Shown here: positions 51,683-60,349 of the stretch, in pieces
Layout of the letters: the number at the start of each line of letters is the position of its first letter
Numbering within the stretch: the first letter of the stretch is position 1
From: Echinicola shivajiensis
GTDB lineage: Bacteria > Bacteroidota > Bacteroidia > Cytophagales > Cyclobacteriaceae
DNA: 64,000 nt
Assembly: GCF_018642165.1 (NCBI RefSeq)
Contig: NZ_JAHHZM010000021.1
Span: 23,964-87,963, forward strand
Direction: 5' to 3'
Made by a program: the position numbers and the translations under genes
Notes under the pieces: generated by a model
What the model was told of the DNA's origin: nothing
The model's input: the letters and a program-made list of their open reading frames with translations, nothing else
Database searches by the model: none

Positions 51683-52207
51683 TTGAGTAAAATCAAAAAT
51701 ATAAACCAAGGAGATGTCTTAACATTCATTGCCAATGACGGAAAATACAAGGCTATAATCTGTACAAGTGTATACAAAGAGAAAAGTCCTCAAAATTTCA
51801 CATTTGCCACCACTACAGTTGATCAAGCAGACTTACCCTCTATTGATGAAGTCATAAAACATGACTTCTATGGAATAGGAAATATCAAAGCTGGCTTTTT
51901 TAAATACTCGGAATTGGAGATTAATAATATGTGGAATCAACATCCCGAAATTGAACCATACCACTTAGGCTCTTATGGTCTGATAATTTGGCGAAAGGAC
52001 TTCATGAAGTTTCGAGACAATTTTAGTCTAATTGGAAATTTAAATATAGTTGACAATTTAGACAAAAACGGTAACGGAAGTATGAATTTAAGTGATTGGA
52101 CATTTTTGAAGGACTTTTTCGACCAGAAATTCAAGGGAATATTACTTGAAAGAGGACAAAATCCGTTTAAGATGAAAGCCATTATTAAAAAAAAAATGAT
52201 GCGCTAA
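51683..52207 (+). CDS. Cassette protein of unknown function
   Basis: The 174-aa protein has a beta-rich N-terminus (G-D-V-L-T-F-I-A-N-D-G-K-Y-K-A-I-I-C-T) and a basic C-terminus (K-A-I-I-K-K-K-M-M-R). The start is TTG, 3 nt after a GAGG; no in-frame ATG fits. It starts 22 bp after the GTT boundary of attC-like site 2. The expected right boundary is only imperfectly present (TGCGCTAAA at 52200-52208 against TGTGCTAAC). Confidence 0.65.
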   Translation: MSKIKNINQGDVLTFIANDGKYKAIICTSVYKEKSPQNFTFATTTVDQADLPSIDEVIKHDFYGIGNIKAGFFKYSELEINNMWNQHPEIEPYHLGSYGLIIWRKDFMKFRDNFSLIGNLNIVDNLDKNGNGSMNLSDWTFLKDFFDQKFKGILLERGQNPFKMKAIIKKKMMR

Positions 52208-52682
52208 AGTGTTCCAAAATGACGCACAAACATACTCGAGAAAATGCGCCACCTTACCACAGAAACTACTCAGGACTCAAAGGGTTAATTGAGGTAGATT
52301 ATTGGTGAATTTTGGTTTTTTTGCAATTGTAAATCGGCTAGGTAGATAGCGCTTCGGTACCTGAGCTTGTCGAAGGGTCGAAGCATCGAAAGGTCGGGAG
52401 AAGCCCACCTCACGGAGGGCAGGCAATCTAATTTTCAAGAACAGATCCTACAGCTCCTTCTCTTCTGCTGCGAAATCTAAAGCCCAACCACACGAAAAGA
52501 TTAAAATTTTACTAATTATATCAAAAAATACTCCATCAGGGGTGTTTTTTGGTTTTGAGGGATTTAGTAGGTTTAAAGTCAGATCCATTTTTGGACGAAT
52601 TTAAGCGGAAAGAAAAATGGTGGATATAGAGGAATAGACATTCCTCTAGACATATGTTAGAAGCCAATAGAATCAGGCAGGA
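52208..52682. repeat. Spacer with partial composite repeat and attC-like right half
   Basis: No gene. It holds CCTGAGCTTGTCGAAGGGTC near 52368, GGAGGGCAGGCAATCTAATT near 52415, the terminator-like hairpin at 52527-52547, and the palindrome TAGAGGAAT-AGAC-ATTCCTCTA (52627-52648). The last is followed 7 nt later by GTTAGAAGC (52656-52664), an R'-like core 18 bp before the next ATG. Confidence 0.65.
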
Positions 52683-53444
52683 ATGAGCAAAAATGATTGG
52701 TATAGAAATACAAATTGGAATGACCAAATCGAGTCTGGATTTGAAGCTCGACTAAAACGTGCGAGCGGTAATGCAAATAAAGCTCAATTTTTACGTGTTC
52801 AAGCCAGTTGCCTTCTTGACTCTCCATCAGTTGAAAATCAGAAAAAAGGAATTCAGTTAATGAAAAGATTGATAAATGAATACTCTGAAGAAACTTTTAG
52901 CACCATACATGGACATGAACAACTTGGTGAATATTACCTGAAGCGTAAGAATTACAAAGAAGCTGAAAAGAATTTTAGAATTGTAACTGACCATTATCAC
53001 AGCAATACAAGAAGTGGAACAACTGGTTTGGCCGACTTGAAATTAACTGAAACGATTTTAATTTCTGATCAGGAAGATAAATTTCAAGAAGCTTATAAAT
53101 TGTCGACTTCGAAATTCGAAAGTACTGGTGGGGCTCTGATCTTAAACGACCAGAAATTCTATTATGCGACACTGATGGCGAATCTATGCCTGCGAATGGG
53201 GAAGATGGATGAAGCATCTGAGTTTGCTAGTTTGGCTATTCAGCTTTCGACTATTACCAAACCTCAATTTCACAGACATAATACCGTTGGAATCGTTAAA
53301 ACTGACAACAGTACAGTCGAAAGACTGAAAAAAATAAAAGAAAAGTCACAGGGTATCACAACACCTATAAATAAGCGGACGGAAGCGGACAAAAGAAATA
53401 ATAATACTTTCAAAAAACTATGGACTCTGCTTACTGGAAATTGA
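52683..53444 (+). CDS. TPR-like protein of unknown function
   Basis: The 253-aa soluble protein shows helical repeats of TPR type: H-E-Q-L-G-E-Y-Y-L-K-R-K-N-Y-K-E-A-E-K around residues 79-97 and L-M-A-N-L-C-L-R-M-G-K-M-D-E-A-S-E-F near 168-185. It is the first gene of a plus-strand block to 58361 in which I cannot see further perfect cassette boundaries. Confidence 0.7.
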   Translation: MSKNDWYRNTNWNDQIESGFEARLKRASGNANKAQFLRVQASCLLDSPSVENQKKGIQLMKRLINEYSEETFSTIHGHEQLGEYYLKRKNYKEAEKNFRIVTDHYHSNTRSGTTGLADLKLTETILISDQEDKFQEAYKLSTSKFESTGGALILNDQKFYYATLMANLCLRMGKMDEASEFASLAIQLSTITKPQFHRHNTVGIVKTDNSTVERLKKIKEKSQGITTPINKRTEADKRNNNTFKKLWTLLTGN

Positions 53445-53499
53445 TTCTAAAGTCTGTCTGCTCTTGATCAGATCATTATTAGCCATTTGAAAAACAAAC

Positions 53500-54273
53500 A
53501 TGTTCAACTTTCTAAAGTCAAACAAAAAATATGTGCCGCTCGACAAAGAACTAAGGAAGTACTTTGAGAATAACTTTTTGTGGTTGATGCAGGAGTTCCC
53601 AGATCCAAAAATAGAAGAACGCAAGATTTTAAAGCCGACTACTGAAGATTTTCCTATACAATGGAATAAAAGCCAAGAAAATGCCTTTGAGGCTCTTGAT
53701 ATCATTTGTGACAACATGCAAATTGTCCCAGATATGATTGACCTTGATTTTTATGATAATGGGATCAAAGAAATCAATATGGGGACTTCTGTTATATTCA
53801 TGGAGTCAGACCCTGACAGTCCAGAAGCAGCAGGGCGCTATCATCATGAAAAAGTAAATGGAAAACACCTTATTTCACTTGACCAAGCCTTGCTAGAAAA
53901 GCCAGACGATTTAATCGCCACAATTGCTCACGAACTTTCACATGTCAAGTTGCTAGGAGAGGAGAAAATTGACCAAAACGATGAAATGTTGACTGACTTT
54001 ACAACCGTCTTTTTCGGACTTGGGATATTTAATGCTAATACGGCTTTTCAGTTTTATAACCAAACCGACCGATGGGGATATAGCAATTTTGGTTATTTGA
54101 AAATTGACGAATGGGCCTATGCCTTGGCATTGTTTGCAATTGTGAGGCATGAAGACGAACCCCAGTGGAAACAATATTTAAGCAAAACAATTAAAAAGGA
54201 CTTTGAAAAATGTCTTCGATATATGATTAATAACGAAGAGGAAATTTTCAAGTTTGACGATGAGAAAGAATAA
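53500..54273 (+). CDS. HExxH-containing putative metalloprotease-like protein
   Basis: The 257-aa protein contains H-E-L-S-H (about 147-151) preceded by L-I-A-T-I-A, the classic zincin helix, followed by an acidic stretch D-E-M-L-T-D-F-T-T-V-F-F-G-L-G that could give the third zinc ligand. No signal peptide, so a cytoplasmic peptidase or domain of a conflict system is possible. Substrate unknown. Confidence 0.75.
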   Translation: MFNFLKSNKKYVPLDKELRKYFENNFLWLMQEFPDPKIEERKILKPTTEDFPIQWNKSQENAFEALDIICDNMQIVPDMIDLDFYDNGIKEINMGTSVIFMESDPDSPEAAGRYHHEKVNGKHLISLDQALLEKPDDLIATIAHELSHVKLLGEEKIDQNDEMLTDFTTVFFGLGIFNANTAFQFYNQTDRWGYSNFGYLKIDEWAYALALFAIVRHEDEPQWKQYLSKTIKKDFEKCLRYMINNEEEIFKFDDEKE

Positions 54274-54533
54274 AAACTGGTACCAATTATCGGGAATGGG
54301 CTCTCCAATTCTGGGTTTTTAGAGGTTTTTAGTGAAAATATCCTGGATGTGGTGATTTATGTAATCTACGGGTTGTTTAGTTTTAAATGATATAATCATT
54401 GTAAATACTTGCCTGTTTGTAGATAGATAATGGGCATGTATTGGGAAAGAGGGGAAGTTTGATTGTAAGAATATATAATAGAAATAGGGGGTAGAATAAG
54501 TTTCCTTTGTAAAAAGTATTGACATCAATTGCA

Positions 54534-55271
54534 ATGAACTCAGATAAACCGATCGCAGCAAAAATCGCCATGTCTTTAAAGAATAAGGGCGAATCAGGTG
54601 AAGTTTTTATTGGTCTTTTTGGAACATTATATCAAAACAATCTTATTTTCTCTGAACCAAGGGAATTAAGGCGTTTTGATAATTGTCTTGAATTTACGGT
54701 AATTTTCAGAAGTCGTGATGCTTTTAACAATTGGATTTCGCACCCAATTGTTAGTGAGTATTGGTCAACTAAATTTGAATCATTACTTGTAAGTTTTCCA
54801 AGTACAATTGAAGAAACAGACGTAATTATTGAAGTTGATAAAGTGGAGAATTGTGATTGCAAAGCATCCAAATTCTATATTTTACAAGGGCGTTCTCTGA
54901 AATTTATGGATGAATTAACTTGTGGAAGCTGTTTAAAACAAGTCCCTTATTCTACATTACCTAGAGAAATAAATATAGAAGAATGGCAGAATTATCATCA
55001 GAGATTTTATTTGAATTGGCTTGAAAGTGGGGTTTTTGAGCAGGATGCTCTTGCAGAGTTAACAAATTTCAAAGAAAGTAAATTGAACAAAGAAGGAGAA
55101 CGAATAAGAAGAGAACTCACTAACTTTTTCAAAATACCAGTCTATTTAAATTATTTTACTGTAGATCCAGATGAGCATCATTCGTGTCCAATTTGTGGAG
55201 ACCAAGGTTGTGAATCTGGACTTAATAGGCCACGTAGATTGTGTAAAAAATGTAATACAATTTTTAATTGA
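54534..55271 (+). CDS. DUF2310-like Zn-ribbon protein
   Basis: The 245-aa protein ends in a Zn-ribbon: C-P-I-C-G-D-Q-G-C and R-L-C-K-K-C-N-T-I-F. A second Cys set (C-D-C-K-A-S-K-F-Y, C-G-S-C-L-K-Q-V-P-Y) lies at the centre. This arrangement and the length fit the DUF2310 family, proposed to bind nucleic acid. ATG at 54534 is preferred to an upstream TTG. Its stop overlaps the next gene's start. Confidence 0.75.
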   Translation: MNSDKPIAAKIAMSLKNKGESGEVFIGLFGTLYQNNLIFSEPRELRRFDNCLEFTVIFRSRDAFNNWISHPIVSEYWSTKFESLLVSFPSTIEETDVIIEVDKVENCDCKASKFYILQGRSLKFMDELTCGSCLKQVPYSTLPREINIEEWQNYHQRFYLNWLESGVFEQDALAELTNFKESKLNKEGERIRRELTNFFKIPVYLNYFTVDPDEHHSCPICGDQGCESGLNRPRRLCKKCNTIFN

Positions 55272-55717
55272 TAAATCAATCAAATTTGAAGAAAGGAGAG
55301 CTTCAAAATATTATAGACCAATTGGAAAGCGAGAACTTAGAGACTGAAGCTTATCTAGGCATATTTGAATATCGTGGCGGACCGGATGAAAGTTTTATTA
55401 AAGCAAATAAGGAAGGCCTTGAGTATTTTGCATTAGAGCTGTTGAAGGCTGCCCGTGATACTGATGATATGTTAAAAGCAGAAAATGAAAGATCAGTTTT
55501 TCCACTAAGTTTTGACAAAGATTGGATTGATAAGGACAGCACTACTTTCCTTAGATATGTGGAACCGACAAGGGAAATCAAGAGAAATGTGAAGTCAGCA
55601 CCTTTTGAAGAAACCTGGAAGGATAAGGTCATAAAAATCGGCTGTATAGGAGGAATGCTTATGGTGATAATCTCGGGAATTGTGGGTATAGTGACGATTA
55701 TAAAATGGATATTTTGA
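55268..55717 (+). CDS. Small protein with C-terminal membrane helix, unknown function
   Basis: The 149-aa product begins with TTG inside the stop of the Zn-ribbon gene (4-bp overlap), so it is probably coupled. Residues 1-120 are charged and soluble (R-G-G-P-D-E-S-F-I-K near 33-42); residues about 123-147 are a single hydrophobic helix. A tail-anchored topology with the soluble part in the cytoplasm is likely. Confidence 0.65.
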   Translation: MINQSNLKKGELQNIIDQLESENLETEAYLGIFEYRGGPDESFIKANKEGLEYFALELLKAARDTDDMLKAENERSVFPLSFDKDWIDKDSTTFLRYVEPTREIKRNVKSAPFEETWKDKVIKIGCIGGMLMVIISGIVGIVTIIKWIF

Positions 55718-55869
55718 TTAAGTAAAAGACAGGGGCTAAAAGTGCATTTAGAAGGTGAGGCATAAAAATCAAGGTTTTTGATTCTAATACTAGTTCGTCA
55801 TGGTATATTGAAAATCACCAAGTGTAATATACAAAACAGGATGTAATACATTAAAATGAACGGAAGCAA

Positions 55870-56508
55870 TTGAAGATTTATGGAATAAGTGGACTTGGTG
55901 CTGACAGGCGCGTATTCGACTTTTTGAAGTTGGATTATGAGCTAATCCCTGTTGACTGGATAGAACCATGTGAAAAGGAGACGCTAAAAGGCTATGCTGT
56001 GCGGCTTTCGAAAATTATTGATCCTACATCTGAGTTTGTTCTGCTTGGGGTTAGTTTTGGCGGTTTAGTCGCTTTAGAGATCAGCAAGGTATTAAAGCCA
56101 AAGCTGACGATTTTGATTTCTTCGGCTGAAACCAAAAATGAATTAAGACCGATTTATAGGAAATTCGGAAAAAGCGGGCTTCTTGAGCTTCTGCCAACCA
56201 ATGTATTTGACCCTCCAAGGAAAATCGCTCACTTTATATTTGGAACAAAAAACAGGGAGCTTTTGAATAGTATCCTAGATGATACCAATTTGAAATTTGC
56301 CAAATGGGCAGTCAATGAATTAATAAATTGGGATAATCAAGACCGGATTCCAAACCTGCTTCGAATTCATGGAACCAAAGACAAGCTGATTCCATGGTGT
56401 GGCTCAGGAAAAGTGGAGCTAATTGATGGAGGAGAACATTTTATGATTGTGGACCGCGCTGAAGAAATCAGTGAAATAATAAATGAGAAATTGAAAAAGA
56501 CTCTTTAA
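55870..56508 (+). CDS. Alpha/beta hydrolase fold protein
   Basis: The 212-aa compact hydrolase has nucleophile elbow G-V-S-F-G-G (about 59-64), candidate acid Asp in H-G-T-K-D-K-L-I-P and catalytic His in G-G-E-H-F-M-I-V. The short form lacks a big lid. The start codon is TTG at 55870; an ATG 13 bp upstream is out of frame and stops at once, which could also mean a small frameshift. Substrate unknown. Confidence 0.8.
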   Translation: MKIYGISGLGADRRVFDFLKLDYELIPVDWIEPCEKETLKGYAVRLSKIIDPTSEFVLLGVSFGGLVALEISKVLKPKLTILISSAETKNELRPIYRKFGKSGLLELLPTNVFDPPRKIAHFIFGTKNRELLNSILDDTNLKFAKWAVNELINWDNQDRIPNLLRIHGTKDKLIPWCGSGKVELIDGGEHFMIVDRAEEISEIINEKLKKTL

Positions 56509-56539
56509 TGTTTTGGTAAAAGGAAAAGGCGGAAATAAT

Positions 56540-57058
56540 ATGGATTCAACAAGATGGTTTGATGAAAATGGAAATGAAATAATCAGGAAACCGATTGACC
56601 TAGAAGAAGTGGAGCCCATCGCAGAAATAGGAGGAACATTTGAGGAATTTAGTGTTGGATTAAACTTTTATTCTGAAAAATTAGATAAGGCAGAAATTAC
56701 AAGACTAATTGGTGCAGAGCCAACAAAATCTTGGAATCCAGGAGAATCACACCCAATTGGGAATTCCAAAAAAACAAGAATTACTGATTGGGGAAAATGG
56801 TATTTGATTTCAAAAAGGGATAATACTGACTTGAATATAAAACTAAAAGAATTGTTAGGTTCCTTGACTTCTGATTTGGAAAAGTGGAAGTTATTGACAT
56901 CAAAATATGATGCTTGGATTGATGTTGCTGGATATATGGAGAATTGGAATAGGGGTTTTACTCTTCAATCGGAAGTAATGAAAATGCTTAGCGACAGGAA
57001 TCTGGAAATCATATTTGATATTTATTATGACGGTGATAAAGACGAAGATGTTGAATAG
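56540..57058 (+). CDS. DUF4279 domain-containing protein
   Basis: The 172-aa protein matches DUF4279: V-G-L-N-F-Y-S-E-K-L-D, then I-T-R-L-I-G-A-E-P-T-K-S-W-N-P-G-E, W-G-K-W-Y-L-I-S-K, and the C-terminal D-A-W-I-D-V-A-G-Y. The family is small, soluble and uncharacterised, often found among polymorphic-toxin immunity candidates. ATG at 56540 has an AAAAGGCGG ribosome-binding site, better than the in-frame TTG at 56513. Confidence 0.8.
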   Translation: MDSTRWFDENGNEIIRKPIDLEEVEPIAEIGGTFEEFSVGLNFYSEKLDKAEITRLIGAEPTKSWNPGESHPIGNSKKTRITDWGKWYLISKRDNTDLNIKLKELLGSLTSDLEKWKLLTSKYDAWIDVAGYMENWNRGFTLQSEVMKMLSDRNLEIIFDIYYDGDKDEDVE

Positions 57059-57207
57059 TAATATTCCTTTCTATCCTACGTTTGCTTCGTGGGCTGATGG
57101 TGAAATTCAAAACCATAAAGTTATTAACAAACCCAGTCTGCAGTTATCAGGTAGGTGTGAATTTAAAAGCCTGGTAACTTATTGCAAACTATTGTTTCAA
57201 ATATAAA

Positions 57208-57816
57208 ATGATACGAATTCTCTACATTTTTTTCGCTTTATTGACTATTTCGGGCTGTTCTCAGAAATTCGAATCGATTGAATTAAACAATAACTTTACT
57301 GAAGAGGAAATAAGAGATTTACACAAACTGACTGAATTCTTTCAAACTCAAATGTGTGGAAGGGCCAGTAACTTTAAATCTTGCATTTACTCTAATCTTC
57401 CTGATTTACTTGAATATGGCTATGATGCGATATTGGAGAACGTAGATTTCGATAAGCAACAAAAGTTATTCTCAGGTTTCCAATCCGACTTATTTTTACA
57501 AATATGGGACTTTTGTCAATCTGGAAATTTTCATGAAAAAGAGACTTATAGGTCCTTATGCCTCAATACTGATGGGAGATATCTCCAGTTTTTAAAGGAC
57601 CTATCGGATAGAAACCCGGACTTAAAAGAATATTATGATAAGATGATTGATTCGGGAGATTGGGAACCAACTGGTCTACTCCAAGGAAGAATCCATACGA
57701 ATCCTGAATATTATGATTTAGATGATCCAAGTATTCAGGTTCTGATCGCTGTTCAATTCTTGACCCAGAATGATCAGCAAAAAAGAAAGGAAATCTGGAC
57801 TGATAGCACCCAGTGA
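57208..57816 (+). CDS. Lipoprotein of unknown function
   Basis: The 202-aa product has a lipoprotein signal (I-L-Y-I-F-F-A-L-L-T-I with lipobox I-S-G-C, Cys at residue 17). The mature part is helical and acidic with several cysteines (M-C-G, S-C-I-Y, F-C-Q-S, L-C-L-N). No family recognised. It would sit on the outer or inner membrane facing the periplasm. Confidence 0.7.
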   Translation: MIRILYIFFALLTISGCSQKFESIELNNNFTEEEIRDLHKLTEFFQTQMCGRASNFKSCIYSNLPDLLEYGYDAILENVDFDKQQKLFSGFQSDLFLQIWDFCQSGNFHEKETYRSLCLNTDGRYLQFLKDLSDRNPDLKEYYDKMIDSGDWEPTGLLQGRIHTNPEYYDLDDPSIQVLIAVQFLTQNDQQKRKEIWTDSTQ

Positions 57817-57869
57817 GATATGATTATTAATAGCTAATGCTTTGAGCTGGAATGAAAAAATGAATCAGC

Positions 57870-58361
57870 ATGCAAGAAATAGAACATAAAGTAAACCAAG
57901 GGGTTAATGGAAGGTCTATCGGTGGATGGCTTTGGGTAATTATGGTGATCTTGATAGCCAGCGGGCTTCAAGTATTGATCAGTATTGTGACAACTTTCAG
58001 TGAACTGTTGACTGATGACTGGAAGCTGTATTATAAAGCAACGGATGAATTGCTTCAAATCCGAATTAATATCTATGCCTATCTAATTGTTTCCATGGTG
58101 ATTGGTTTGGGGATTCTCGTTTGGAGCTTAGTACTGTTCTTTAAGCGTAAAAAGAAATTTCCTGCGATTTTCTTAGGCTTACTTGGATACTTCATCTTAA
58201 CTGAAATATTAAGGATCTGCTTTTTGGATTATTACGCAGGGCTGACCGATCAGGATGCCAGTAATATAGAGAGTGGTTTGGCCAAAACTGGGATTGTGGC
58301 CATTATCGCAGGACTTTATCTGAACAAGGGAAAACGACCAATTCAAACCTTTGTGAATTAA
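57870..58361 (+). CDS. DUF2569-like membrane protein
   Basis: The 163-aa protein has four hydrophobic helices and the opening I-G-G-W-L-W-V-I-M-V-I-L-I-A-S-G seen in DUF2569. Function unknown. It is the last gene before the long composite repeat (copy B). Confidence 0.7.
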   Translation: MQEIEHKVNQGVNGRSIGGWLWVIMVILIASGLQVLISIVTTFSELLTDDWKLYYKATDELLQIRINIYAYLIVSMVIGLGILVWSLVLFFKRKKKFPAIFLGLLGYFILTEILRICFLDYYAGLTDQDASNIESGLAKTGIVAIIAGLYLNKGKRPIQTFVN

Positions 58362-59243
58362 GAAACTGTTTAGCTTCTTCTAACCCGCGTTTGCAACGCG
58401 GTTTGCTAAATCCAAGCATTTGCAATGCGGTTTTAATATGAATTGTAGCGTTTAAAACGCTTAGATTTAGGAGTCCTTGTTACAAACGAGGACAAGATAG
58501 GATAGAACATATTGTAGATTAACAAATGTATCGAGGGTGCTTGTTCACCCGTAAGGTGAGGTCTAGGACACTCACTAAATGCAAACAGCATATACAACAA
58601 GAATCCGATCTAACCCGGATCATGCATTAGCAATCGTAGTGAGGGCTGAAAATGCAAGAAAATCAGGCTGTTTGGAGACTGAGGCATAGCACCGCTATGG
58701 TGAAATCGAAAACAGCAGCAAAGCGGCTGATTTTAAAGCATTTTAAGTCCGTAATAGATAAGCTAATGCATGTTTCGGGTTTAACTAAATCAGCAGGGGC
58801 TTCTACTTATCTACTTTTTTCCCCCGTAATCCTTCGGGGCAGGCTATTGATGAAAAAAGTAGCAAAACCCCAAAATGGGTTAGGAATCCGTCATTGCGAG
58901 AGGTCAACATTTTATCAAATATAAAAGAGTTGTATGACGTGAGCTTCAAATCGATGTCATGCTGATGATAGGAAGCATTTCTTCCAGTAACGATTAGGAA
59001 AAGAGATCCTTCCTTTGTCAGGATGACTTTGATTCACGTCACTGTCAATGGTAACGAAGAGAAACGTAGTGAAGCCTGCCTGCCGGAAGGCAGGCAATCT
59101 CAAATATAGAATCCTAGACGTTTTAATATAGGTATCTCAAAGTGAATTTCTCAAGAACAGATCTCCCTGTTCCTCTCCTTTCTACTCCCTAATTCAAAGC
59201 CCAACCACACTAAAAAGACTGAAATTTTACCAATTATATCTAA

Positions 59244-59271
59244 AAATACCCCATCTGGGGTATTTTTTGGT
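59244..59271 (+). terminator. Terminator-like hairpin before the next cassette
   Basis: The 9-bp stem AAATACCCC / GGGGTATTT with loop ATCT is followed by TTTTGG. It is the same module as at 47019. Confidence 0.75.
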
Positions 59272-59385
59272 TTTAGGGGATTGGTTATGTTTGGGATTAA
59301 TCAATTTTCAAACGTTTATAAGTGAATGTAAATGCTTGAAAATGGAAAAATATATCAGATATAAACGCAATGCGTTTATTTACTC

Positions 59386-59394
59386 GTTGTGCGT
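59386..59394 (+). other. Left boundary (GTTGTGCGT) of a cassette
   Basis: It is the exact complement of ACGCACAAC at 60036-60044, on the far side of the gene. Confidence 0.65.
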
Positions 59395-59411
59395 CATACT
59401 GAAAAAACGAA

Positions 59412-60059
59412 ATGCCAGAATTAAGCAACATACAGACTTATGAAAAATTGAATGGTAATGATATTAAACCATCTGTTCAAAAGTTCGCCAAAGTTTTGGA
59501 GCGAATCGGTATATGGAATTCTGACCTTAAAGAACAATTTGAATCATTGAAGTGGACAGAAGAAGATAATGGATTTGTTTACCTTTCTAACTCTGACTTT
59601 GGATTTTACAAAACTAATTTTTCAGAAATTAAGGTACGACCACTTTTAATGGCTTGGACACCTGCGATTGACAAAACTTTTAAAAATAATTGGATTTCTT
59701 GTGACTTACTAATCGAGACTGAAACAATACGAAATTTTGAAAATGGAAATTATAAAGAATTGACATTTGAACTAATTAAAAAGCTCGTGAAAGAAATGGC
59801 AAAGGAATTTAGCGAAACTGGAATCTATTTCACTGACGAAGCTCAAGATGGTGAAGATTTTGACGGAATTAGAACAATTGACCAAAATAAACTTTGGAAT
59901 TTTGACTATGCACTAATCCCAAAAAAACTGAAAGAACTTTACAGAGAAAATCCGAAAAACTATAATATTAACGAAACCGACAATTGGATTGAATCTTGGA
60001 ATTCGGACAATTGGAATGAAAAAATAAAAGTACGAACGCACAACAATGGCTATAAGTAA
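59412..60059 (+). CDS. Cassette protein of unknown function
   Basis: The 215-aa acidic, soluble protein is Asn/Glu/Lys-rich with W-T-P-A-I-D-K-T-F-K near 93-102. No recognised family. Its last codons (T-H-N-N-G-Y-K-stop) are supplied by the attC-like site: CAC-AAC is the R'' box. One other cassette protein also ends with a T-H-N encoded this way. Confidence 0.75.
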   Translation: MPELSNIQTYEKLNGNDIKPSVQKFAKVLERIGIWNSDLKEQFESLKWTEEDNGFVYLSNSDFGFYKTNFSEIKVRPLLMAWTPAIDKTFKNNWISCDLLIETETIRNFENGNYKELTFELIKKLVKEMAKEFSETGIYFTDEAQDGEDFDGIRTIDQNKLWNFDYALIPKKLKELYRENPKNYNINETDNWIESWNSDNWNEKIKVRTHNNGYK

Positions 60060-60168
60060 TTGCTCCTACTCGCCTACTTCTGAAAATCCTCGCGGATTTT
60101 CAGTTTGGTGTGTACTTGCAAAGTTAAGTGCTAAACCACGCAACTACTCATAGCCGGGACCGTTGAGG
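60036..60168 (+). other. attC-like site 3
   Basis: R'' is ACGCACAAC (60036-60044). Long arms GGCTATAAGTAATTGC (60048-60063) and GCAACTACTCATAGCC (60140-60155) pair with two A-C mismatches. An apical perfect hairpin CTGAAAATCC / GGATTTTCAG with loop TCGC is at 60080-60103. R' GTTGAGG begins at 60162, 6 nt after the right arm. Confidence 0.75.
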
Positions 60169-60210
60169 GGAATATAAAAAGAACAGTACAGCAAACCTAA
60201 GAAGTCTTTT

Positions 60211-60252
60211 GATTAGTCTTAGCTCTCAATTGATTAGTCTTAGCTCTCAATT
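60211..60252 (+). repeat. 21-bp direct tandem repeat upstream of the TetR gene
   Basis: GATTAGTCTTAGCTCTCAATT occurs twice without a gap, about 100 bp upstream of the regulator's ATG. It could be an operator pair or replication slippage. Confidence 0.6.
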
Positions 60253-60337
60253 ACAATACCTCTTTCAATTTTATACTTAATCAGATTACCATAGCAATTT
60301 ATTGTGCGAAAAAGACACATATTAGTGACATATTTCA

Positions 60338-60345
60338 TATTTTTG
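60338..60345 (+). promoter_or_regulatory. -7 element of the TetR gene (TATTTTTG)
   Basis: An exact TAnnTTTG match ends 4 bp before the ATG at 60350, so transcription should start at the ATG. Two copies of GTGACAT-like sequence (TAGTGACAT at about 60323 and TGTGACAT at 60344) flank it and could be the repressor's own operator. Confidence 0.55.
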
Positions 60346-60349
60346 TGAC

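Larger units (their letters stand above)
58379..59400. repeat. Long composite repeat, copy B, with extra insertion
   Basis: The order matches copy A at 46.6-47.2 kb. REP-like palindromes come first (58379-58495; CCGCGTTTGCAACGCGG and GCATTTGCAATGC). An insertion absent from copy A follows (about 58510-58880). Then come GTCATTGCGAGAGGTCAA (58892), the 55-bp segment at 58956-59010 inverted relative to copy A, GGTAACGAAGAGAAACG, GCCTGCC palindromes, the terminator (59244-59265), and the palindrome ATAAACGCA-A-TGCGTTTAT (59361-59379) that ends 6 nt before GTTGTGCGT. I do not regard the reading frame at 58652-58924 as a gene. Confidence 0.85.

Noticed and set aside
52683..58361. Further cassette boundaries inside the eight-gene block
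   Set aside because: I searched the spacers for complementary GTT/AAC pairs and found none convincing; CTTCTAAC at 58377 complements GTTAGAAG at 52656, but it is also part of the start of the REP-like element, so I do not count it.
58652..58924. Open frame of 90 codons in the composite repeat
   Set aside because: It crosses the boundary between an insertion and the GTCATTGCGAG repeat; the sequence behaves as a dispersed non-coding element.
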